Below are positions 1 through 7,879 of a DNA stretch of 64,000 bases, piece after piece. Under the pieces are notes generated by a model. That model made no database searches. It was not told where the DNA came from and saw nothing but the letters and a program-made list of their open reading frames with translations. The first letter of the stretch is position 1; every line of letters begins with the position of its first letter. The translations under genes were made by a program, and so were the position numbers. This stretch comes from Tractidigestivibacter sp050946515 (lineage in GTDB: Bacteria > Actinomycetota > Coriobacteriia > Coriobacteriales > Atopobiaceae), in NCBI RefSeq assembly GCF_050946515.1, contig NZ_JBMNUX010000001.1, positions 186,001 to 250,000 of the forward strand, written 5' to 3'.

Positions 1-56
1 TGGTCCGCCAGGCGATACGGCCGGAGCTCTGCCGCCTCTGGCCCTCCGACGAGCGC

Positions 57-710
57 TTGGCGGACGCTGCTTGCGAGCGGCTACAAGCGCCCGAGGGCCA
101 ATCCGCTCAGGTTGCCCTCTCCAAGCGCCAGCTCAGAAAGCTGCTGCGCAGGCTGCGCTCCTCGCTTGCCCCCGAGAGCCGCGAGAAGGCCGACACGAAG
201 ATCGCCGACGTCGTGCTTGCCCAGCCCGAATGGAGAAGTGCCAAGACGATCTTCTCGTACCTCTCCTTTGGAGCCGAGGTCGACACCCGTCGCCTCATAG
301 AGCAAGCATGGCAGGACGGCAAGGCGGTGGCCCTTCCCCGAGTAGTCCCAAATACCCGGGACATGCGCTGGTTTGCGGTCACGTCCTTCGACGGCCTGGA
401 GACAAGCTCGATGGGAGTCGACGAGCCTCCCATAGACCCCACTCGCGAGCTCGACCCGTCCCAAGACCCCACGGCCCTCGCCCTCGTTCCGGGGCTCGCC
501 TTTGACGGGAATGGCTATCGCGTCGGCTATGGCGGCGGCTTTTACGACACGTTCCTCTCGGGCTTCCCGGGACATTCCGTTGGACTTTGCCGCGGCGTCA
601 CGCTCATGGAGGACCTCCTCCCGCTTGGGGTCCTCGAGCCGCACGACCTTGCCGTGCAGGTGGTGGCTACGGATGCCAAGAAGGTCTTTGGACGCGCAAT
701 CAACTCCTGA
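57..710 (+). CDS. 5-formyltetrahydrofolate cyclo-ligase (copy 1), 5' end uncertain
   Basis: Converts 5-formyl-THF to 5,10-methenyl-THF with ATP in the cytosol. The family core begins near SKRQLRKLLRRLR (about residue 22) and carries the glycine-rich C-terminal substrate/ATP loop RVGYGGGFYDTFL, close to the usual GRGGGYYDR form. Family proteins are about 180-200 aa. The frame stays open upstream to the left edge of the window, so the TTG at 57 is only the first start inside the window; roughly 20-40 extra N-terminal residues, or a fusion to an upstream gene, cannot be excluded. A second paralogue lies at 49011-49664. The LuxR-type gene follows 12 bp after the stop, so the two may be cotranscribed. 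Confidence 0.85.
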   Translation: MADAACERLQAPEGQSAQVALSKRQLRKLLRRLRSSLAPESREKADTKIADVVLAQPEWRSAKTIFSYLSFGAEVDTRRLIEQAWQDGKAVALPRVVPNTRDMRWFAVTSFDGLETSSMGVDEPPIDPTRELDPSQDPTALALVPGLAFDGNGYRVGYGGGFYDTFLSGFPGHSVGLCRGVTLMEDLLPLGVLEPHDLAVQVVATDAKKVFGRAINS

Positions 711-722
711 TGGGAGACGGTC

Positions 723-1538
723 ATGCCAAGCCAGGCGAAGTGGAACAAGCTCAACCAGTTTCTCCTCTCGTGCGGCGCGGTGCACGAGCCCACGGCGTTC
801 TGCTTCTCGGTGCTCAAGAACCTGCCCCTCATAGTTCACTTTGACCAGGGGCGCTGCTACCTTCTGGACGAGCATGCAGAGGTCTATGACATGCGCCTTG
901 TGGGCGTGGACCGAGAGAGCGTGGAGCTCTACCTCACGCACTACTCTGAGTCTGACGGCGCGCGCTATTCCCTCACGCGCCGCGCTCGCGAGCGCGCAGC
1001 CGCCGACCGGCACGCCTTTGGCATCGACGCTCTCTCCGGCTCATGGGTTCCGCAGTCGCACCTCAGCGTGATGGACTGGAGCAAGGAGCCCCACGACACA
1101 GCGTTCTACAAGAACTACGTGAAGCCGCTCGGCCTTACCTCAAGCACCGGCTTTCCCCTGTATGACATCACCGCCCACCTGCGGGTCCTTTACTGCCTTG
1201 ACAGGACCGACCCCGTGGGCTTCTCGCGAGAAGAGATGAGCCTGCTCGAGCTCGCGTCAATGCACCTGGGCAACCTCTACTGCAACTTCTATGCTCGCAC
1301 TCCGGCTCGACAGGCAAACATCGTGAGCCCTTCCGTTGGAAAGTCGCTCTCTCTCACCAATCGCGAGCGTCAGATCGCGATGCTTCTGCTTGAGGGCGAG
1401 ACGCCCAAGGGCATCGCCGAGCGGCTGGGCATCAGCCGGGAGACCGTCTACAAGCACCTCTCGAACATCCACGAGAAGCTCGGCGTCAGAAGCCAGGTGG
1501 AGCTCATTGCTCGTCTTCGCGAGGAGATGGAGAAGTAG
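723..1538 (+). CDS. LuxR-family transcriptional regulator
   Basis: 271 aa. The C-terminal 65 residues form a classic LuxR/FixJ helix-turn-helix (LTNRERQIAMLLLEG, then GISRETVYKHLSNIHEKLGV). The first ~190 residues are a sensor region that I do not recognise; it has no receiver aspartate pattern and no transmembrane segment, and could be a divergent GAF/PAS-like domain. The ATG is preceded by GGGAG. It follows the cyclo-ligase by 12 bp. Signal and target genes cannot be read from the sequence. The last codons and the stop lie inside a 17-bp tandem duplication. Confidence 0.85.
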   Translation: MPSQAKWNKLNQFLLSCGAVHEPTAFCFSVLKNLPLIVHFDQGRCYLLDEHAEVYDMRLVGVDRESVELYLTHYSESDGARYSLTRRARERAAADRHAFGIDALSGSWVPQSHLSVMDWSKEPHDTAFYKNYVKPLGLTSSTGFPLYDITAHLRVLYCLDRTDPVGFSREEMSLLELASMHLGNLYCNFYARTPARQANIVSPSVGKSLSLTNRERQIAMLLLEGETPKGIAERLGISRETVYKHLSNIHEKLGVRSQVELIARLREEMEK

Positions 1539-1557
1539 CCGAGATGGAGAAGTAGCC
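1524..1557 (+). repeat. 17-bp perfect tandem duplication spanning a stop codon
   Basis: The unit GAGATGGAGAAGTAGCC occurs twice, head to tail (1524-1540 and 1541-1557). The first copy contains the last codons and the TAG of the LuxR-type gene; the second lies just downstream and repeats the same stop. Confidence 0.9.
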
Positions 1558-1705
1558 GCGCCTTCCGCCTGCGCCGCGTGCGCTTCCGGCTGTGGGCGCT
1601 GCGGCCGGCGGCTACGCAATTGACGGTAGATTTTTTCCAGGCCCTTCCCCGTACTCTCTTTCCAATGGCAGGCGCTGTGCCTGAGAAGCGAGGAAGGGAG
1701 TCACG

Positions 1706-2245
1706 GTGGAAGAAAAGAAGCATTTCTCTTGGAAGTCGTTCTTCGTTGCGGTATTGACGTTTGTCTGCGCGATGCTGGTTATCGTGCTCTTTGGCGTCCT
1801 GTTCGGCATGGTCGGCCTTCCGCTCTGGCCATTTGTGATGCTGCTTCTGATCTATGCCTCCTACGATGGCTTTGACGACGAGCGGTTTCGCTGGTCTGCC
1901 ATCGGAGCCGCCATTGGCCTTCTCACGGGCATGTCGCAGTCCGTGGTGAGCGAGCTTTCCGGAAGCAGCGTGGCGGGCCTTGTCGTCTTCTTCCTGCTTG
2001 CGGCGGTGACCGCGGGAAGCTTCGTGATGGGCGGCGTCAAGTGGGCCAACTTCCCCATGGTGCTCATGCTCACCATCACCACGGTGTTCCAGCTGACCCC
2101 TGCGCAGCTTGCGGGGTCTGCCAGCGCTGATGTGAGCGCTGTCCAGGCGCTCGGTCCGGTTGCCGTCGGCTACGTCGTGGCCGTCGTGCTCATGTGGCTC
2201 TTTGGCAAGCTCGTCCACAAGGTCGGGCCCAAGATGGGCAAGTAG
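1706..2245 (+). CDS. Polytopic membrane protein of unknown function
   Basis: 179 aa, GTG start chosen because GGAAGGGAG lies 6-7 nt upstream. The protein is mostly hydrophobic: strong segments at about residues 12-50 (two helices), 64-78, 88-108, 115-130 and 145-168, giving five or six membrane spans with a short basic N-terminus (MEEKKHFSWK) and basic C-terminus (KLVHKVGPKMGK), both probably cytoplasmic. I do not recognise the family. It stands alone between the LuxR-type gene and folC. No catalytic motif is visible. Confidence 0.75.
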   Translation: MEEKKHFSWKSFFVAVLTFVCAMLVIVLFGVLFGMVGLPLWPFVMLLLIYASYDGFDDERFRWSAIGAAIGLLTGMSQSVVSELSGSSVAGLVVFFLLAAVTAGSFVMGGVKWANFPMVLMLTITTVFQLTPAQLAGSASADVSAVQALGPVAVGYVVAVVLMWLFGKLVHKVGPKMGK

Positions 2246-2461
2246 CGGGAAGGCGCTAGCCTCGTATAGCCGACGTTGCTTTGGACGTCGCAGCTCGCGG
2301 CCTGGGGCTCGCGGCTGCGGCGTCCGTTCAATTTGCTACAAAAAATGCATCGACTTAGGTATAACTTGCACAACGGTCGGGCTGGGCATTGAGGCTAGTA
2401 TGGTATCCGCTGGATTGGCCACTTTGGGCTTGGCGCGAACGCCGCGCCCTGGGAGGATCTT

Positions 2462-3871
2462 ATGTACACGCTGCCGTTTGACGTTCCCGAGTCAACTTAC
2501 GATAGTGCCCTCGACGTTCTTCATTCCGCGCTTCGCTTTGGAATCTCGCCCATGCTCGAGAGCGTGGAGGACATGCTCGCCGAGCTGGGAAATCCCGACC
2601 ACGCCTTCCGAAAGCTCCAGATTGCAGGCACAAACGGCAAGACTTCCACGGCGCGCTACACGGCCGCCATCCTTCGGGCGGCTGGCATGCGGGTGGCGCT
2701 CTACACCTCTCCCGAGCTCGTCCGCTATACGGAGCGCATGGAGGTGGACGGCCGTCCGGTCTCTGACGCTGCCTTTGCACGCGGCATCTCTGCGGCGCGC
2801 CTCGCCGGAGAGCGCGTGAACGCGCGGCGCAAGGCGGCGGGGGAGAGGCCCTATGACATCACCGAGTTTGACCTGCTCACCGTTGCCGCGGCGGTCGTCT
2901 TTGCCGAGGCGCAGGTGGACGTCGCCGTGCTGGAATGCGGCATGGGCGGCCGCTGGGACGCCACCTCGGCCATGGCGCCCATCGAGTCCGTCTGCGTCAC
3001 GGGCATCGGCCTTGACCACATGCACGTGCTGGGCGACACCCTCGAGGCCATCGCGGGCGAGAAGGCCGCCATCATAAAGCCGGGGAGAACCTGCGTGCTT
3101 GGCGTTGGCACTGCGACTCCCGCAAGCGTCGAGGACGTCTTCCTTGACCAGTGCAAGGCCTCCGGCGTCACGCCCACGCTGCTTCGCCCCGAGGTTCTGA
3201 GTGATGCCGCCGGCGAGATGCAGCCCGGCGTTCCGCGCGAGCACCCTGAGCTCCCGCACGCGAGCTACCGCATCACGCAGCTTCCCGACCGCATTGGCGG
3301 AAGCCTTCTTGTGGACGTGACCACGCCAAACGCCACCTACCGTGAGCTCGGCGCCCTCAAGCCTGGCTATCAGGCGGCAAACATCGCCTGCGCCGTGGCG
3401 CTCGCCGAGCAGTTCTTGGGCCGCGCGCTTGACCCTGACAAGCTCGCCGACGCCATCGTCACCTGCCCCACGCCGGGACGCTTCGACGTGGTGCGACCCG
3501 AGCCGCTCGGGCTCATCGACGCCTGCCACAACCCGCAGTCTGTCGAGACGTTCCTCTCCGCCGTTCGCTCCGTCGAGCCCGACGTGTCGCGCCGCCCCCA
3601 GCTTCTATGCGCCGTGCTTGCCGACAAGGACGTCGAGGGCATCGTGCGCCTTCTCGCTCCCGAGTTCCCGAGCGTCTCCGTCACGAGGACCGACTCAGCT
3701 CGCGCCCTTCCGGCAGAGGAGCTGGGCAAGCTCTTCGAGCGCGCCGGCAAGGCCCCCAAGAAGGTCTATCCCGACGTGCCCACGGCCATCGCCGACCTTT
3801 CCGACCAGGAGTTTGTCGCCTGCGGGTCGATCACGCTTGCCGGCGCCGTCGCGGGCATCCTGAGGCCTTAG
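2462..3871 (+). CDS. folC: Bifunctional folylpolyglutamate synthase / dihydrofolate synthase
   Basis: 469 aa, a Mur-ligase-family enzyme that adds glutamate to folates (and to dihydropteroate if bifunctional). The ATP-binding loop GTNGKTST is at about residues 56-63, followed by the family signatures YTSPELVRYTER, the CGMGGRWDAT block and the GLDHMHVLGDT block; the C-terminal domain contains IDACHNPQSVE. Length is normal (420-470). The ATG has a strong GGGAGGA site 6 nt upstream. The 216 bp upstream are noncoding and AT-richer just before the gene. A terminator hairpin follows at 3918. Confidence 0.93.
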   Translation: MYTLPFDVPESTYDSALDVLHSALRFGISPMLESVEDMLAELGNPDHAFRKLQIAGTNGKTSTARYTAAILRAAGMRVALYTSPELVRYTERMEVDGRPVSDAAFARGISAARLAGERVNARRKAAGERPYDITEFDLLTVAAAVVFAEAQVDVAVLECGMGGRWDATSAMAPIESVCVTGIGLDHMHVLGDTLEAIAGEKAAIIKPGRTCVLGVGTATPASVEDVFLDQCKASGVTPTLLRPEVLSDAAGEMQPGVPREHPELPHASYRITQLPDRIGGSLLVDVTTPNATYRELGALKPGYQAANIACAVALAEQFLGRALDPDKLADAIVTCPTPGRFDVVRPEPLGLIDACHNPQSVETFLSAVRSVEPDVSRRPQLLCAVLADKDVEGIVRLLAPEFPSVSVTRTDSARALPAEELGKLFERAGKAPKKVYPDVPTAIADLSDQEFVACGSITLAGAVAGILRP

Positions 3872-3917
3872 CTTCTGGCTGCGTTCTTTCGCCCGCCCGT
3901 GGCCTACCATGTGAGGA

Positions 3918-3950
3918 CGGCCGTCCCTTGCCGGGGCGGCCGCTTTTGTC
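3918..3950 (+). terminator. Intrinsic terminator after folC
   Basis: A 10-bp stem CGGCCGTCCC / GGGGCGGCCG (3918-3927, 3933-3942, one G-U pair) with loop TTGCC is followed by CTTTTGTCTT. Confidence 0.7.
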
Positions 3951-3994
3951 TTGCGGGGCGGACCGCGGATGGCGCCAGGGGGGGCGAGAAGGGC

Positions 3995-4696
3995 ATGGGC
4001 TTGTCGTGCGATGTCTTGGCTCTTGCGGCGCTGGCAGCGCTTCTAGGCATTGCAGCGGGAGGCTTTGCCTGCTCGCTTGCTCGTTGGCTTCTTGATCGAG
4101 AAGGCCTCGAGCGGCCTTGCGCCCTTCCGCGTGCGCGGGCGTGCGGGTTTGTGCTGGCCCTTGCGTGGGCGTCGCTCACCCTTCGTTGCGGGGGCTCTTT
4201 CGAGCTGATAGAGCTCGCGCTCTTCTCGGCCGCGCTCGTTGTCCTTTCTGCTACGGATTTTGCGGCTCGTCTTATTCCCAACGCCTGCGTCGGCTTTGCC
4301 GCTGCTGTCCGGGTTGCTTATCTCCTGCTTTCTGGGCAGGCTGGCGAGCTCGGGCGCTATGCGGCGTCTGCCGCGCTTCTCGGCGGGCTGCTTGTGCTGG
4401 TGGGTCTTCTCTGCGACCGGCTTCTTGGCCGCGATAGCATCGGCTGGGGAGACGTTAAGCTCCTGTCCGTGGCGGCTTCGTACTTTGGCCTTATCGGCGG
4501 GCTTCTCGTGACGATGCTCTCGTGCATGCTCGGGGTTGCTTCGTGGCTCTTCCAAGCGGTCCGGCAACGAAGGCGCGGCTCGCCTGGCGTCGAGCGCGCG
4601 TTTGCCTGGGGACCCGCCATCTCGGCATCATGCTGGCTGGCGATGCTCGCCGGGCCAAAGGCGCTCTCGCTCTTCTCGGCGGCGCTTTTTGGCTAG
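3995..4696 (+). CDS. Type IV prepilin peptidase-like protein (peptidase A24)
   Basis: 233 aa from the ATG at 3995, which follows a purine-rich GGGGCGAGAAGGG. The frame is open to 3899, but the extra residues look like read-through of the folC terminator. Polytopic membrane protein with both catalytic aspartates of the A24 family: D in SATDFAARLIPN and the GxGDxK motif as GWGDVKLL. The N-terminal zinc-binding methyltransferase half of classic PilD is absent, so it is a short peptidase-only form. Probable role: processing of type IV pilin or pseudopilin precursors at the inner face of the membrane. No pilin genes are nearby. Confidence 0.8.
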   Translation: MGLSCDVLALAALAALLGIAAGGFACSLARWLLDREGLERPCALPRARACGFVLALAWASLTLRCGGSFELIELALFSAALVVLSATDFAARLIPNACVGFAAAVRVAYLLLSGQAGELGRYAASAALLGGLLVLVGLLCDRLLGRDSIGWGDVKLLSVAASYFGLIGGLLVTMLSCMLGVASWLFQAVRQRRRGSPGVERAFAWGPAISASCWLAMLAGPKALSLFSAALFG

Positions 4697-4892
4697 ATTC
4701 GCCATGCCCCGCGTGTGCGCTGCCTGATAAATCCAAGCTCCCGCACGTCACGAGCCTGAAGTGTGGTAAAAACAAGGGGCAACCAAGCATGAAAGGCTTC
4801 TGACGGCATGTTCTTGAACCAAGCGCGTCGAACTAAGACTATGTAGGCATCTGTCCATCCCTGGGTCAGCGACGGCCCGTGGCAGGTGCCAT

Positions 4893-4921
4893 ATGGCTCG
4901 CTTACGGGCGGGCCATTTTTT
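4893..4921 (+). terminator. Leader terminator hairpin before thrS (possible attenuator)
   Basis: ATGGCTCGC (4893-4901) pairs with GCGGGCCAT (4908-4916), followed by a run of T. It lies 44 bp upstream of the thrS ATG. Upstream, GCCCGT (4875-4880) could instead pair with ACGGGC (4904-4909) and break the hairpin, an arrangement expected for attenuation. The T-box consensus itself was not found, so this may equally end transcription from the upstream gene. Confidence 0.55.
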
Positions 4922-4964
4922 GTCGCCTTTATTGCTCATGCACTCACGACGGAAGGTTTTTCTC

Positions 4965-6731
4965 ATGAAGGCTTTGTTCAACGACGGTCATGTCGAGGAG
5001 ATTCCCGAGGACCAGGAGCTCCACGTCATTCGCCACTCTGCCGCCCACATCATGGCGCAGGCCATCAAGCGCCTGTACCCCGAGGCCGACTTCGCGTTCG
5101 GTCCGGCCACCGAGAACGGCTTCTACTACGACATCGACCTGCCCGAGGGCACCAAGATCACCGAGGACGACTTCCCCAAGATCGAGGCCGAGATGGCCAA
5201 GATCTGCAAGGAGAACCTCAAGTTCGAGACCTACGAGCTGCCCCGCGAAGAGGCCATCAAGCACATGCAGGAGCGCGGCGAGAAGTACAAGGTCGAGCAC
5301 ATCGGCGACCTGCCTGCAGACGCGCGCATCACCTTCTACAAGCAGGGCGAGTACGTCGACATGTGCGTGGGTCCGCACATCCTCTACACCAAGGCGCTCA
5401 AGGCCTTCAAGCTCACCGGCGTCTCGGGCGCGTACTGGAAGGGCGACAAGAACAACAAGATGCTCACGCGCGTGAACGGCATCGCCTTCCGCAACAAGGC
5501 CGAGCTTGCCGACTGGGAGCGCATGCGCGAGGAGGCCGAGAAGCGCGACCATCGCAAGATTGGCCAGGAGATGGAGATCTTCATGATGAGCGACGCCGGC
5601 CCGGGCTTCCCGTTCTGGCTGCCCAACGGCATGCGCATCAAGAACGCCCTGATGCAGTACTGGCAGGAGATGCAGGACGCCTATGGCTACGAGCAGGTGC
5701 AGACGCCCATCATCCTGTCGCGCAAGCTCTGGGAGACCTCCGGCCACTGGGACCACTACAAGGAGAACATGTACACCACGGTCATTGACGACGAGGACTA
5801 CGCCGTCAAGCCGATGAACTGCCCGGGTGCCTGCCTCATCTACAAGAGCCGCCCGCGCAGCTACCGCGACCTTCCGCTGAAGCTCGCCGAGGCCGGCCTT
5901 GACCACCGTCACGAGCTGAAGGGCACGCTGCACGGCCTGTTCCGCGTGCGCGAGTTCACGCAGGACGACGCGCACCTGTTCATCCGTCCCGACCAGATCA
6001 CCGAGCAGGTCACCGACGTCGCGCACCTGATCACGGCCTACTATCACCAGTTCGGCTTCCCGTATCGTGTCGAGCTCTCCACCCGCCCCGAGAACTCGAT
6101 GGGCTCCGACGAGGACTGGGCGCGCGCCGAGCAGGGCTTGAAGGACGCGCTCGAGTCGATGGGCGTCGACTATAAGCTCAACCCCGGCGACGGCGCCTTC
6201 TACGGCCCTAAGATCGACTTCCACCTGCAGGACTGCCTTGGCCGCGAGTGGCAGTGCGGCACCATCCAGCTCGACTTCCAGCTGCCCGAGCGCTTCCAGC
6301 TCGAGTACACGGACAAGGACGGCACCAAGAAGCGCCCGATCATGATTCACCGCGCCGGCTTCGGCAGCTTCGAGCGCTTTACCGGCATGCTGATTGAGCA
6401 GTACGAGGGCAAGTTCCCCACGTGGCTCGCGCCGCTGCAGGTCAAGGTGCTGCCTGTCTCTGAGAAGAGCCGCGCCTACGCGCACGAGGTGGCAGACCGC
6501 CTGCGCCAGGCGAAGGTCCGCGTGAAGGTGGACGACCGCGACGAGAAGATCGGCTACAAGATTCGCGAGGCCCGCTCCGTCGATCGCGTGCCCTACATGC
6601 TGATCATTGGCGAGAAGGAGGCCGATGCGCACAACATCTCCGTCCGTGACCGCACGAACGAGACGCACCAGGCCGAGCTCGACGACTTCATCGCCGACAT
6701 CACCGCCGAGATCGCCGAGCGCCGCGGCTAG
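4965..6731 (+). CDS. thrS: Threonyl-tRNA synthetase, short form lacking the TGS domain
   Basis: 588 aa from the ATG at 4965 (MKALFNDGHVEE); AAGGTTTTTCTC upstream is a weak ribosome site, but the protein before this point does not resemble ThrS. Class II synthetase charging tRNA-Thr. It begins directly in the editing domain (HSAAH near residue 25, with the later CVGPH), then motif 1, the zinc-ligand region MNCPGAC, motif 2 (RVREFTQDDAH), motif 3 and a C-terminal anticodon-binding domain. E. coli ThrS is about 640 aa; the missing ~55 residues are the N-terminal TGS domain. Codon use is strongly biased, as in a highly expressed gene. Confidence 0.95.
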   Translation: MKALFNDGHVEEIPEDQELHVIRHSAAHIMAQAIKRLYPEADFAFGPATENGFYYDIDLPEGTKITEDDFPKIEAEMAKICKENLKFETYELPREEAIKHMQERGEKYKVEHIGDLPADARITFYKQGEYVDMCVGPHILYTKALKAFKLTGVSGAYWKGDKNNKMLTRVNGIAFRNKAELADWERMREEAEKRDHRKIGQEMEIFMMSDAGPGFPFWLPNGMRIKNALMQYWQEMQDAYGYEQVQTPIILSRKLWETSGHWDHYKENMYTTVIDDEDYAVKPMNCPGACLIYKSRPRSYRDLPLKLAEAGLDHRHELKGTLHGLFRVREFTQDDAHLFIRPDQITEQVTDVAHLITAYYHQFGFPYRVELSTRPENSMGSDEDWARAEQGLKDALESMGVDYKLNPGDGAFYGPKIDFHLQDCLGREWQCGTIQLDFQLPERFQLEYTDKDGTKKRPIMIHRAGFGSFERFTGMLIEQYEGKFPTWLAPLQVKVLPVSEKSRAYAHEVADRLRQAKVRVKVDDRDEKIGYKIREARSVDRVPYMLIIGEKEADAHNISVRDRTNETHQAELDDFIADITAEIAERRG

Positions 6732-6768
6732 CCCTTCTCGCCGCCCGGCGTCCGCACGCCCTTGTCGC

Positions 6769-7041
6769 ACACCTCCATGAACCGTTGCGTTTTCAGCTAC
6801 CTTACCTGCGGAAACGCAAGCCAACGCTACGGTTCGTGGAGGTGTCGTCGTATCTGTGCGCACACCGCCACGCTCCGTAGCATACGGTGCCCCGGCGTGG
6901 GCGAAACGCTACGGTTCGTGGAGGTGTGCGCAGGCACGTACACCGCCACGTTCCGTGCCGTTTGGGCGGCTGCGAGGCGTCAAACGCTACGGTTCGTGGA
7001 GGTGTGCGCAGGCAGGCACGCAAACCGCCACGCTCCGTGGC
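6769..7041 (+). repeat. Cluster of three imperfect hairpin repeats plus one inverted copy
   Basis: GCTACGGTTCGTGGAGGTGT occurs at 6826-6845, 6908-6927 and 6986-7005. Each copy is followed by a near reverse complement (ACACCGCCACGCTCCGTAGC at 6862-6881 and variants at 6940-6959 and 7023-7041), so each unit can fold into a hairpin. An inverted near-copy (ACACCTCCATGAACCGTTGC) lies at 6769. Copies 2 and 3 also share GCGCAGGCA after the left arm. This fills most of the 435 bp between thrS and the next gene. Confidence 0.8.
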
Positions 7042-7078
7042 GTCCGGCGCGCGGCGGCATTTGGTGGTATGAAGGGAA

Positions 7079-7097
7079 TTTATCGAAAAACGATAAA
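7079..7097 (+). promoter_or_regulatory. Palindromic operator candidate
   Basis: TTTATCGAAAAACGATAAA is a perfect 7-bp inverted repeat with a 5-nt spacer; a half-copy GAAAAACGATAA recurs at 7106-7117. It lies just upstream of the promoter of a membrane protein/Xre regulator pair and could be the binding site of that regulator. Confidence 0.5.
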
Positions 7098-7103
7098 TAC
7101 ATA

Positions 7104-7132
7104 TTGAAAAACGATAAGATACGTCGTATGCT
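7104..7132 (+). promoter_or_regulatory. Sigma-70 type promoter of the DUF2975/Xre genes
   Basis: TTGAAA (7104-7109), a 17-nt spacer, then TATGCT (7127-7132), 35 bp before the ATG at 7167. The second half-copy of the operator candidate overlaps the -35 and spacer. Confidence 0.6.
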
Positions 7133-7166
7133 CTTCTCAGACAGAGGATGGGGAAGGGAGACGACA

Positions 7167-7628
7167 ATGTCCAACAGGGTGCTTTCGTACGTGCTGAGGC
7201 TCGTCGACGCGTTGGCGCTCGTGGCGCTTCTTGTCGTTGCAAACCAGGTGATCCCAGGGGCGGAGTCCTACGGCACGCTTCCCGCTGGCTCGACCATCGC
7301 CTTCTCAATTGGCTGCGTGCCGCTTGTCTACCTCGCCTACGTTGCCAACCGCCTCTTTGGAGCCATCGGCAGGGGAGACACCTTTGTGAAGGAGAACGCC
7401 ACCCGACTCAAGCGCATGGGCGCCGCATCGGCAGCGAGCGCTGCGGTGTGGGTCGTTTGCCTGGTGATTTGCGTCGTAATGGGCGTGGGAGACGGCCACT
7501 TCTCGGTATATGAGGTCCTTACGGTTGCCCTTATCTTTACGGTTGCGCTTTCCGTCATCTGCTTTGCCCTCGGCCTTCTGACCGACCGCGCTGCTGACAT
7601 CAAGTCAGAAAACGATATGACGGTGTGA
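7167..7628 (+). CDS. DUF2975-like membrane protein
   Basis: 153 aa, ATG chosen for the GGGAAGGGAG site upstream; the longer open frame only reads through the hairpin repeats. Four predicted membrane helices (about residues 10-28, 43-62, 85-108, 118-140) with the sequence VNRLFGAIGRGDTFVKENA-like loop (residues 60-80) typical of DUF2975 proteins. These proteins are usually encoded next to a small Xre regulator, exactly as here: the next ATG is 1 bp after the stop. Function is unknown. Confidence 0.8.
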   Translation: MSNRVLSYVLRLVDALALVALLVVANQVIPGAESYGTLPAGSTIAFSIGCVPLVYLAYVANRLFGAIGRGDTFVKENATRLKRMGAASAASAAVWVVCLVICVVMGVGDGHFSVYEVLTVALIFTVALSVICFALGLLTDRAADIKSENDMTV

Positions 7629-7629
7629 C

Positions 7630-7860
7630 ATGGGGCGAATTCAAGTTGACTTGGACGTGATGCTGGCCCAGCGCCACATGACCCTGACGGAGCTCTCAGA
7701 GCGCGTGGGCATCACCGTCCCCAACCTTTCTAACCTCAAGACCGGCAAGGCGAAGGCCATCCGTTTCACGACGCTTGCCGCAATTTGTCGCGAGCTCAAT
7801 TGTCAACCTGCCGACTTGCTGCGCTACGTTCCGGACGAGGGCGCGGACGAGGAAAGCTAG
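7630..7860 (+). CDS. Small Xre/Cro-family DNA-binding protein
   Basis: 76 aa, essentially one helix-turn-helix domain (LTELSERVGITVPNLSNLKTGK at residues 18-39, then LAAICRELNCQPADLLRY). This is the YozG-like type that accompanies DUF2975 membrane proteins. It is translationally close to the preceding gene (1-bp gap). It probably regulates its own operon; the palindrome at 7079 is a candidate site. Confidence 0.88.
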   Translation: MGRIQVDLDVMLAQRHMTLTELSERVGITVPNLSNLKTGKAKAIRFTTLAAICRELNCQPADLLRYVPDEGADEES

Positions 7861-7879
7861 CCGAATAAGGAGAAACACA

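Noticed and set aside
4700..4964. T-box riboswitch before thrS
   Set aside because: A terminator is present, but the T-box consensus (AAUAGGGUGGNACCGCG) and specifier arm could not be found.
4944..6863. Long antisense frame (639 codons) opposite thrS
   Set aside because: Same third-position GC shadow effect; no family resemblance.
6762..7166. N-terminal extension of the DUF2975-like protein through the hairpin repeats
   Set aside because: Translation only reports the repeat DNA (recurring LRFVEVCAG); the ATG at 7167 has a good ribosome site and gives a normal family start.
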